Part shown: in pieces, positions 1 to 5,792 of the stretch | How the letters are laid out: every line of letters begins with the position of its first letter | Numbering within the stretch: the stretch's first letter is position 1 | Assembly (NCBI GenBank): GCA_946480995.1 | Contig: CAMLMF010000131.1 | Location: 1-6,858, forward strand | Direction of reading: 5' to 3' | Source: an uncultured Bdellovibrio sp. | GTDB lineage: Bacteria > Bdellovibrionota > Bdellovibrionia > Bdellovibrionales > Bdellovibrionaceae | Length of the DNA stretch: 6,858 bases | Notes under the pieces: model-generated | Told to the model about the DNA's origin: nothing | Databases searched by the model: none | Seen by the model: only the letters and a program-made list of their open reading frames with translations | Translations under genes and position numbers: made by a program

Positions 1-198
1 TTGACGGCTTCAGCTGGTTTTGCCATCACTATTCCAGGCGAAAATATCAGCGCTAAAGAATTAGTGCGCAGAGCAGATACGGCTCTGTACGCGGCCAAAC
101 GCAGTGGCAAAAATAAGGTGTGCTTCTACGAATCCGAGCAGGCTCCGGTGGTGGAGTTGCCTTCGGCTTCCAGAAAACAGCGCAAGGCTGCGGGTTAA
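1..198 (+). CDS. GGDEF domain protein, C-terminal fragment (probable diguanylate cyclase)
   Basis: This is the last 65 residues of a gene that begins upstream of the window; the TTG at base 1 is simply the window edge, not a supported start. Residues 1-7 (TASAGFA) match the conserved 'vTvSiGvA' strand near the end of GGDEF domains. The stretch around residues 22-45 carries the family's closing signature, RADTALYAAK followed by SGKNKVCFY. Such domains make cyclic di-GMP from two GTP when the GG[DE]EF loop is intact. That loop, any I-site and the sensory part lie outside the window, so activity cannot be judged. A basic tail of about 20 residues follows the domain and ends the protein. The gene is followed by a 40-base gap before the transporter gene on the same strand. 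The family call is secure; the enzymatic role is inferred. Confidence 0.9.
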   Translation: MTASAGFAITIPGENISAKELVRRADTALYAAKRSGKNKVCFYESEQAPVVELPSASRKQRKAAG

Positions 199-238
199 TT
201 ATTGACGAAATCCGGGGGATCAACGAAAACCCCTATAT

Positions 239-1288
239 ATGACAAATTCAATCGTAAAATCAGCTGACAGTATTCGTAACCGAGCCGCGTGGATTTCGGC
301 GATTGCCAGCATATTAATTTTTACGATGAAAATTGTTGCTTACAAGATCACCGGTTCAACGGCTGTTCTTTCTGATGCTCTCGAAAGTATCGTCAATGTC
401 GTGGCTTCGATCGTGGCTCTTTTTGTCATTCGGTTTGCGTCTCAACCTGCGGATTCAAGTCATCCCTATGGACATGGCAAGGCCGAGTCCTTTTCATCGA
501 CCTTCGAGGGAGGGATGATCCTTTTTGCGTCGATTATGATCATCGGCGAAGCGGCCAAAGCGTTGCTATTTCATGAACCGACCCAAAAGCTTGAGTTAGG
601 TTTAGCCATTGTGGCGGGGGCGGCACTTTTGAACTTGGTGTTGGGTCTTTATCTGAAAAGAGTCGGAACGACTCATCACTCAGAGGCTTTGCGCGCAAGC
701 GGAGCCCATGTTTTGTCGGATGTGTGGACCACAGTGGGTATCATGGCGGGGCTGGGCCTTGTCTTAGTGACAAATATTTCTTGGCTAGATCCGTTGATCG
801 CCATTGGCGTTGGTCTGCAATTGGCTTTTTCTGGTTATAAAATAGTGCGTGGGTCTTTAGGCGTTCTAATGGACGAGCAAGACGAAGATATCCTGAGTGA
901 TCTTGCGAATTCTTTGAATAAAAATCGGACCGCGGGGATTATCGACATTCATCATTTGCGCACGATTCGTTCGGGGCGCTTTCACCACGTTGATGCCCAC
1001 TTAGTGGTGCCTGAATATTGGGATATTGCTCACGTCCATGGGGTGATCGAAGAGTTTGAAGACCATGTCGTGCGTGACTATGATTTCGACGGAGAGCTCG
1101 CTTTTCACTTAGACCCTTGTAAAAAATCGTATTGTGCGGTTTGCGATGTCGAGCAATGTCCAATTAGACAAGAACCTTTCCGCCAGGCCCCTCATTTCAC
1201 GGTGAAAAGCTTGACCGGAGCGCCACAGCCGACTAAGCAAGGGGCTTATGGCATTGATAACGACTCCGTCCCTGCGAAGAAGAATTAA
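239..1288 (+). CDS. Cation diffusion facilitator (CDF) metal transporter with C-terminal Cys cluster
   Basis: This inner-membrane divalent metal/proton antiporter has 349 residues. Six hydrophobic segments lie at roughly residues 18-36, 42-66, 88-110, 118-140, 157-178 and 183-203. HPYGHGKAE (75-83) between TM2 and TM3 is a family hallmark. The cytoplasmic C-terminal domain (about 210-293) contains a LRTIRSG segment, several histidines and a HLDPC segment resembling the end of E. coli FieF. Aligned with FieF, the TM2 half of the transport site is E49-x3-N53 instead of D/H-x3-D, while TM5 keeps H157-x3-D161. A tail of about 55 residues follows, with C294, C299, C302 and C307. The only usable start is the ATG at 239: a stop lies in frame at 203 and no other start codon intervenes. 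No good Shine-Dalgarno precedes it, since the G run at 214-218 is about 20 bases away. Substrate metal (Zn, Fe, Mn, Co) cannot be fixed from sequence alone. Confidence 0.93.
   Translation: MTNSIVKSADSIRNRAAWISAIASILIFTMKIVAYKITGSTAVLSDALESIVNVVASIVALFVIRFASQPADSSHPYGHGKAESFSSTFEGGMILFASIMIIGEAAKALLFHEPTQKLELGLAIVAGAALLNLVLGLYLKRVGTTHHSEALRASGAHVLSDVWTTVGIMAGLGLVLVTNISWLDPLIAIGVGLQLAFSGYKIVRGSLGVLMDEQDEDILSDLANSLNKNRTAGIIDIHHLRTIRSGRFHHVDAHLVVPEYWDIAHVHGVIEEFEDHVVRDYDFDGELAFHLDPCKKSYCAVCDVEQCPIRQEPFRQAPHFTVKSLTGAPQPTKQGAYGIDNDSVPAKKN
1239..1244 (+). promoter_or_regulatory. Candidate ribosome binding site for trmB
   Basis: AAGGGG lies inside the end of the transporter gene. It is only 3 bases from the ATG at 1248 but 9 bases from an in-frame TTG at 1254. 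Either could be the true start. The site supports translation beginning within the overlap rather than far downstream. Confidence 0.4.
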
Positions 1289-1955
1289 TATAACCACTGA
1301 CCTTCCGAAACAAAACGCATACACCTTGGCTTTAAATGGTGAATATGCTCATGTTGCTTTTGATGAAATGCGGGCTCCGCATAACAAAGGCAAATGGCGT
1401 TCGGATGTTTTAAAAGCCGATGCTTCTTTGCCTTTGGATGTTGAGGTTGGAACTGGGAACGGAACTTACTTTGCGTATCACGCAAAAAAGCATCCACAGC
1501 GTCTTTTGGTGGGCTTAGAACTTAAGTACAAACCACTGATTCAAACGATTCGCCGCGCCTTAAATGATGGTTGCAAGAATGCCGCTATCGCGCGTTATCA
1601 CGCCTTCAATATCGATGAGCTTTTTACTGAAGGCGAAATCGACAATGTTTACATTCACTTCCCAGATCCTTGGACTTCTCCTAAAAAGCCCAAGAATCGC
1701 TTCGTGTGTAAGCAGAATTTAGAAGTTCTTTATAAATTGCAAAAACCAGGCTCGTTCATTAACTTCAAGACCGATTCTTTGGATTACTTTTTGTGGGCAA
1801 TGGATGAGATCCGTCAAGCGCCGTACAAAATTGTTTTTGAGACTCAGGATTTGCATAATTCCGAAATGAACGCGGAAAATTTTCAGACAGCGTTTGAAAA
1901 GATCTTTATGCGCGAGGGAATCAAAATCAACATGGTGCGCTTACAAAAAGTTTAA
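1248..1955 (+). CDS. trmB: tRNA (guanine-N7-)-methyltransferase
   Basis: TrmB transfers a methyl group from S-adenosylmethionine to N7 of G46 in the variable loop of many tRNAs, in the cytoplasm. The 235-residue product is close to the usual length of about 210-240. The SAM-binding glycine loop is EVGTGNG (66-72), with GLE at 89-91 as the second acidic strand. FPDPW (138-142) holds the catalytic-site aspartate D140. KTD (174-176) and the C-terminal T214-x2-E217 correspond to conserved substrate- and cofactor-pocket residues. The segment after FPDPW is TSPKKPKNR rather than the common PKKRHxKRR, a divergent but still basic version. The gene overlaps the transporter gene by 41 bases in another frame. 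The first 15 or so residues are not conserved-looking, so the start may be the TTG at 1254 instead. The overlap suggests translational coupling. Confidence 0.95.
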   Translation: MALITTPSLRRRINITTDLPKQNAYTLALNGEYAHVAFDEMRAPHNKGKWRSDVLKADASLPLDVEVGTGNGTYFAYHAKKHPQRLLVGLELKYKPLIQTIRRALNDGCKNAAIARYHAFNIDELFTEGEIDNVYIHFPDPWTSPKKPKNRFVCKQNLEVLYKLQKPGSFINFKTDSLDYFLWAMDEIRQAPYKIVFETQDLHNSEMNAENFQTAFEKIFMREGIKINMVRLQKV

Positions 1956-1970
1956 ATTCAAAAAACCTTG

Positions 1971-1977
1971 AGGGGGG
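1971..1977 (+). promoter_or_regulatory. Strong ribosome binding site for the lipoprotein zincin gene
   Basis: AGGGGGG ends 4 bases before the ATG at 1982, and its AGGGG core sits 6 bases away. It fixes this start, which is also the one giving a clean lipoprotein signal. It lies in the 26-base gap after trmB, where no terminator is visible. Confidence 0.75.
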
Positions 1978-1981
1978 TTGT

Positions 1982-3082
1982 ATGAATTTGAAGGCTTTGG
2001 TCTGCGCTATTCTTGCCAGCACGTTGTTAGCGGCATGCTCTGAAAAAAAATCTGACACGACAATTGAATTTATCGGTGGAAGCCCAGATGCTTTCGCCAT
2101 CACCGTAGCGGCAGCTCCACCAGCAGATGAGTGGATTCGTCCGACGGATTGTCGCGCGAACATCGCGCAAATTATCTGTGAAGTAGAGCCTGAGCAAAGT
2201 TGGGGCAACCCATTAGACCGCGTCTGTCTTGGTGGTGAACAAAAATATCAAAAGGCTTTTGAAGACATTTACGATGCCTTAGATCCTATCAATCAAAAAA
2301 TGTTCTGTTCATTAAGACGGATCTTTGTTGAAAAAGAGTTCTATGCGACAGGCTATGCAAGTCTAGTGCGCTTCAGGAAAGACGGCAAAGTGGCCGTCCT
2401 GCCTGGTGCGATCATGGGCGTGCGTAAAAGTGTACTTCAGGCAAACCCGAGTCTGCCTCAGTGGGCCAGCTGGAAAGAGCAGTTGAACTTCGTCGCTATT
2501 CCGCAGGAGTTCACGACACCTTTGGAATATCCGCGTTTCGATGGTCAAAAGCCACCCAGCTTGCTGTTAGATATTGTCGTACACGAGTTTGGCCATATGT
2601 TAGATTTTGCTAACTCCATCAACGAAGAATCCTTTGGTGTTGCGGATTGTTTGAAGGAAGATATTAAGTCAGAAGACGAATATTTCGAAAAATGTAAACC
2701 CTATGCGCGACCAGGAACTTGGACTGATATCAGTTGGAAAGACGGACGTACAGCTAAGCCAGAAAAAGATTTCGCCGGTCGCAATAAGTTATGTTTTTAC
2801 AACTGCGTAAATCGCATGGATCTGCAAACCGAGATGGTGCCTTTTTATCAAGGACTTGCGCAATCTGACTTTGTGACAAGTTATGCCGCTTCAAATTACA
2901 TGGATGATTTTGCTGAAGCGTGGGCTGTGCGCTGGATGGTAGAAACGTTGCGAGGTGATCTTTCAATCAAGGCAAGTCCAACGGTTGAAGTGCAAATGAA
3001 AGACATCTATGAGTCTGCAAAGTTCAAAGTGAAGCGTGATTACATGGATACTTTTGTGCAAGGTGAAATCAAGTACCCGTAA
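1982..3082 (+). CDS. Lipoprotein with zinc metallopeptidase-like (HEFGH) domain
   Basis: The 366-residue protein begins with a lipoprotein signal: a short basic start, a hydrophobic stretch, and the lipobox LAAC with C19 as the lipidated residue. It should therefore sit in the cell envelope. H201-E-F-G-H205 is a zincin HExxH motif in a hydrophobic helix (LLLDIVVHEFGHMLDF). About 95 residues later comes SYAASNYMDDFAEAWA (300-315). This resembles the distal active-site block of the anthrax lethal factor-like zincins: a tyrosine (Y301 here) and, seven residues on, the third zinc ligand. That position is D308 here, whereas lethal factor and most relatives have Glu. Eight cysteines besides C19 suggest disulfides in the periplasm or outside. 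Substrate is unknown. It follows trmB by 26 bases on the same strand and ends 12 bases from the convergent ferredoxin gene. Lipoprotein and zincin motif are clear; proteolytic activity is inferred. Confidence 0.85.
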   Translation: MNLKALVCAILASTLLAACSEKKSDTTIEFIGGSPDAFAITVAAAPPADEWIRPTDCRANIAQIICEVEPEQSWGNPLDRVCLGGEQKYQKAFEDIYDALDPINQKMFCSLRRIFVEKEFYATGYASLVRFRKDGKVAVLPGAIMGVRKSVLQANPSLPQWASWKEQLNFVAIPQEFTTPLEYPRFDGQKPPSLLLDIVVHEFGHMLDFANSINEESFGVADCLKEDIKSEDEYFEKCKPYARPGTWTDISWKDGRTAKPEKDFAGRNKLCFYNCVNRMDLQTEMVPFYQGLAQSDFVTSYAASNYMDDFAEAWAVRWMVETLRGDLSIKASPTVEVQMKDIYESAKFKVKRDYMDTFVQGEIKYP

Positions 3083-3094
3083 CTACAGTTCCAT

Positions 3095-3382
3095 TTACCA
3101 ATAGGAGGCATCGACTGTGATGTCTCGGAGGACTTCGGTTTGACAACTGATGCGTATATTTTTAGCAAGGTTGTCTTTTTCTTTTAAGAATTGTTCGGTG
3201 TCGTTTTCGGCTGAAAGATTCTCAGCACCCTCAATAATTTGGATCTTACATTTCGCGCAAACCCCGTCGCCGTCGCAACTGGAAGCCACGGGCAAGCCCG
3301 CATCAAGCAGAGACTTCATCAGGTTTGCGCCGGACGCAACCTCATAAGGAACGTGATTCTTTTTAAATGAAATTAAGGGCAT
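3095..3382 (-). CDS. [2Fe-2S] ferredoxin, adrenodoxin/Isc type
   Basis: This is a small cytoplasmic electron carrier. Four cysteines, C36, C42, C45 and C80, follow the plant/adrenodoxin-type pattern C-x5-C-x2-C...C, and the loop SSCDGDGVCAKC matches the cluster-binding loop. The C45-to-C80 spacing of 34 intervening residues is close to that in E. coli Fdx as I recall it. The frame stays open upstream to a TTG at 3421, but the ATG at 3382 gives a 95-residue protein of normal family length starting MPLISFKKN. The extra 13 residues look non-conserved, so I chose the ATG. Its ribosome site is weak. It is transcribed away from trxB and converges on the zincin gene. A role in Fe-S cluster assembly or in feeding a reductase is possible; nothing nearby identifies the partner. 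Confidence 0.9.
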   Translation of the reverse strand: MPLISFKKNHVPYEVASGANLMKSLLDAGLPVASSCDGDGVCAKCKIQIIEGAENLSAENDTEQFLKEKDNLAKNIRISCQTEVLRDITVDASYW

Positions 3383-3480
3383 GGCCCATTGTAGCTGACG
3401 CGGTCCAAAATGCGCAAACAACTAATGTTACAGGGTCCTAGTTGTGATAGCCTTAAGGGATCAAATTTGAGCCTAATTCA

Positions 3481-3486
3481 TGAGGA
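3481..3486 (+). promoter_or_regulatory. Ribosome binding site that sets the trxB start
   Basis: TGAGGA lies 4 bases before the ATG at 3491. This supports 3491 as the start over the longer open frame from the ATG at 3410, whose extra 27 residues lack family similarity and would consume most of the divergent intergenic region. Confidence 0.7.
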
Positions 3487-3490
3487 TTCT

Positions 3491-4450
3491 ATGAGCGAAA
3501 CCATCAAGCAAGATACAAAAATTGAAAACGTCATTATTATCGGTTCCGGCCCTGCTGGATTAACTTCGGCGATCTATACTTCGCGCGCCAATCTTGAACC
3601 TTTCATGATCGAAGGTGAAGAAGCGGGCGGACAGTTGATGACAACGACCGAAGTTGAAAACTTCCCGGGTTTTGATCATGGCATCACGGGTCCTGATTTA
3701 ATCACGGTCATGCGTAAACAAGCAGAGCGCTTCGGGACACGCTTTTTAACTCGCAATGTGACCAAAGTTGATTTTTCTCAGCGCCCTTTCAAAGTGTGGG
3801 TGGGTGAAAAACTGTACTTAGCAAAATCAATTATTATTTCAACCGGCGCCAGCGCAAAATATCTTGGTCTGCCGTCTGAAAAACAATATGCCAACCGCGG
3901 TGTTTCCGCTTGCGCTACTTGTGATGGCGCCTTCTTCCGTAATCAAGAAATTGCGGTTGTAGGTGGTGGTGATACAGCGATGGAAGAAGCTCAATTCTTG
4001 ACTCGTTTTGCATCTAAAGTTTTCTTGATTCACCGTCGCGATCATTTCCGTGCTTCAAAAATCATGGCTGATCGTGCGATGAAAAATCCAAAGATCGAAG
4101 TTATTTGGAACACCGAAGTCACTGAAGTGTTGGGTGACGGTAAAGGTATGACTGGGGCTAAAATTAAAAATCTGGTGGACGGTACTGTCAAAGAACTTCC
4201 GGTAACAGGTCTTTTCCTAGCCATTGGCCATAAGCCGAATACGGATTTATTTAAAGGTGTCCTAGACATGGATGAAACTGGCTATTTGATCACACAGGCA
4301 AATACCACATATACTAACATTCCAGGAGTGTTTGCGGCAGGCGACGTTCAAGATCACGTCTATCGCCAAGCAATCACCGCTGCAGGTACAGGATGTATGG
4401 CGGCGATTGATACTGAAAGATGGCTTGAGGCTCAAGAAGCTTCTCACTAA
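3491..4450 (+). CDS. trxB: Thioredoxin reductase (NADPH)
   Basis: TrxB is a cytoplasmic flavoenzyme that passes electrons from NADPH through FAD and a redox disulfide to thioredoxin. At 319 residues it has the normal low-molecular-weight length. In order: FAD-binding GSGPAGL (18-24); the flavin-domain block EVENFPGF; the redox pair C141-A-T-C144 followed by DGAFF; the NADPH-binding loop GGGDTA (158-163); HRRDHFRAS (181-189), whose arginines read the NADPH 2'-phosphate; and the closing FAD motif AAGDVQDHVYRQ with the ITAAGTGCMAA helix. All key residues are present, so it should be active and NADPH-specific. The 108-base divergent gap between this gene and the ferredoxin gene presumably holds both promoters. 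The response regulator gene begins 7 bases after its stop, so the two are likely co-transcribed. Confidence 0.97.
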   Translation: MSETIKQDTKIENVIIIGSGPAGLTSAIYTSRANLEPFMIEGEEAGGQLMTTTEVENFPGFDHGITGPDLITVMRKQAERFGTRFLTRNVTKVDFSQRPFKVWVGEKLYLAKSIIISTGASAKYLGLPSEKQYANRGVSACATCDGAFFRNQEIAVVGGGDTAMEEAQFLTRFASKVFLIHRRDHFRASKIMADRAMKNPKIEVIWNTEVTEVLGDGKGMTGAKIKNLVDGTVKELPVTGLFLAIGHKPNTDLFKGVLDMDETGYLITQANTTYTNIPGVFAAGDVQDHVYRQAITAAGTGCMAAIDTERWLEAQEASH

Positions 4451-4457
4451 GGGATGT

Positions 4458-4964
4458 ATGAAGGATAAAAAGATCAACACCAAGGATTTAGTGCAAAAAA
4501 TCGAAAAGATGACCAAGGCCCGCATCGCCGGACAAGATGTGGTTTCTTTGGATTCATTTCGTGAAGCGAAAAAGAAGCTAGATCCTAAGGTCATTCTGGT
4601 CATCGAAGACGATGAAACAATGCGCTTGGCAATGAAGCGCATTTTGGAAACCGAAGGCTATGTGACGAAGCTTGCAGCCGACGGAACGGAGCTTTCTACA
4701 GCTTTGGATGACAACCCTGTTGATTTGATTTTAATGGACGTCGGTCTTCCATGGGTGAACGGCTTTGAGTTGGCGCAGCTTTTAAAAGAGCACAAAGACT
4801 TAAAGAAAATCCCGTTGGTGTTTGTTTCCGGCAAAGCCTCTGAAGAAGATATGAAAAAGGCCTTCGAAATAGGTGCTGACGATTACATCAAAAAACCTTT
4901 CGATGTCGAAAAACTTAAGAAAACAGTGCACACCCTTTTAAAGCTCAGCGAATCGCCGACTTAG
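4458..4964 (+). CDS. Receiver-only response regulator with a Lys-rich N-terminal extension
   Basis: This is a 168-residue single-domain CheY-like protein, cytoplasmic. The receiver domain spans about residues 44-165. It has the acidic pocket E50-D51-D52, the phosphoacceptor D94 in LILMDVGLP, the switch residue S124 in VFVSGKAS, and K146 in DYIKKPF. All phosphorylation residues are present. No DNA-binding or enzymatic output domain follows, so it probably acts by protein contact or within a phosphorelay. Residues 1-42 form a charged, lysine-rich extension with helical character and no recognised domain. The frame is open further upstream to 4332 inside trxB. However, the ATG at 4458, preceded by AAGGGA at 4449-4454, gives a sensible start 7 bases after the trxB stop. 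No histidine kinase is visible nearby, so its partner is unknown. Confidence 0.92.
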   Translation: MKDKKINTKDLVQKIEKMTKARIAGQDVVSLDSFREAKKKLDPKVILVIEDDETMRLAMKRILETEGYVTKLAADGTELSTALDDNPVDLILMDVGLPWVNGFELAQLLKEHKDLKKIPLVFVSGKASEEDMKKAFEIGADDYIKKPFDVEKLKKTVHTLLKLSESPT

Positions 4965-5072
4965 CTTGCAGCTCGACTGGCAGTCTTAATCTTGGACTAA
5001 GGTATTGAACCAAGTTGAGATTGCTAGATCCTTCCATACTTTCCCAACGTTTCCTGGTTAAAATAGAGACTC

Positions 5073-5792
5073 ATGACACGTCGAAATCTGGTTATTTTAA
5101 TTGTACTTTTTGGGGCGGCCGTTTTCTTTTGGCAAAGCACTTTGCGCAAGTCAAAAGAGCAAGGTTCCGCTGCGCTGTCCTCTGCGCCGGAAGCGACTTC
5201 GTCACAGCAGCAGAACTCGCAAACTTCACCTTCCGCATCTCCCACTGGCGTGCCTTCCCGGGAAACCGCCGTCGCTGAAATGCAACCACGTGAAGCGCGC
5301 CAACCGCGGGTGCAATCACGTGACAAAGCAACCGACACCAAAAATGCTCAATTGTACGCTTCTGAATTATTCGCCGACACTTCTTGGAAAGTATGGGCGG
5401 GAGTTAGCGCCGTACTAAAAAAGAACGGCACGCCTCAGAAAAACGTAAAGGGTGAAGTGAATGGCTATTATATAGTGGAAGATGGTGCTGCGGTCAGTGC
5501 GACGCAATTTTCTGCAAGTCATCCTTTGGTTGCTATCGACACTCGCTTAGACACCGTTGGAGTCGTCACAGGCATTTTCACTGTGGTTTTAAAGAGTGGA
5601 GTTTCGGCGGACGTGTTGGCGCAAATTCCTGAAATAAAAATCGTGAACGAATTTCCCCAGATAAATACTTACTATGTCACAGCAAGCAAAGAGCCCTTTG
5701 ATTTGGTTGCTTTGAAGGAGTTTTTAAGAAACGAACCTGGTGTTGCCGAAGTTCAACCTGAAATATTGAGTCGACGCTATGAAAAATATTAG
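5073..5792 (+). CDS. Membrane-anchored S8 (furin/kexin-like) propeptide protein, separate from its protease
   Basis: This 239-residue protein has one hydrophobic segment (residues 6-22) that could be an anchor or uncleaved signal. A Ser/Gln/Pro-rich linker follows (about 30-90), then a globular part (about 91-239). Basic residues flank the hydrophobic segment on both sides, so topology is not certain; periplasmic exposure is inferred from its partner. Residues 167-232 resemble subtilase propeptides: a GIFTVVLKSGV strand, a central PEIKIVNEFP block and the helix ALKEFLRNEPGVAEVQPE. The C-terminus, LRNEPGV...SRRYEKY, lines up with the end of the human furin propeptide as I remember it (LQREPQV...KRRTKR). 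Residues 91-166 are not recognised. The gene overlaps the subtilase gene by 14 bases, implying coupled translation. It probably acts as a folding chaperone and inhibitor of that protease, an inference. The ribosome site is weak (GAG at 5066-5068). Confidence 0.72.
   Translation: MTRRNLVILIVLFGAAVFFWQSTLRKSKEQGSAALSSAPEATSSQQQNSQTSPSASPTGVPSRETAVAEMQPREARQPRVQSRDKATDTKNAQLYASELFADTSWKVWAGVSAVLKKNGTPQKNVKGEVNGYYIVEDGAAVSATQFSASHPLVAIDTRLDTVGVVTGIFTVVLKSGVSADVLAQIPEIKIVNEFPQINTYYVTASKEPFDLVALKEFLRNEPGVAEVQPEILSRRYEKY

Noticed and set aside
202..239. TTGACG with a downstream TATATA as a promoter for the CDF gene
   Set aside because: The spacing is about 26 bases, and the TATATA runs into the start codon itself.
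3388..3393. TACAAT on the - strand as a -10 box for the ferredoxin gene
   Set aside because: It is only about 5 bases from the chosen start codon and has no -35 element at proper spacing.
3410..3490. 27-residue N-terminal extension of thioredoxin reductase
   Set aside because: The extension lacks family similarity and the ATG at 3491 has a clear ribosome site and gives normal length.
5059..5064. TAAAAT as a -10 box for the propeptide gene
   Set aside because: It matches 5 of 6 consensus bases, but no acceptable -35 lies 16-18 bases upstream and it would put the transcript start at the ATG; a leaderless transcript is possible but unsupported.
4965..5072. Possible terminator or promoter in the 108-base gap after the response regulator gene
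   Set aside because: Only 4-base stems (AGCT/AGCT, AGTC/GACT) without a following T run are visible; nothing reaches the level of a callable element.
5281..5323. Imperfect direct repeat TGCAA(C/T)CACGTGA, two copies 30 bases apart, each with a CACGTG palindrome
   Set aside because: It lies within the coding region of the propeptide protein's linker and encodes similar QPREARQ/QSRD peptides; low-complexity linker duplication explains it better than a regulatory site.
5024..5341. Overlapping open frames on both strands around the start of the propeptide gene
   Set aside because: They show no recognisable motifs and cross the gap and the linker region; the GC-rich linker creates long open shadows.
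5073..5792. The split protease as a sequencing frameshift of one gene
   Set aside because: The frames differ, but the second frame contains a full basic-hydrophobic-Cys export leader between the propeptide and the catalytic domain, which a single convertase would not have.
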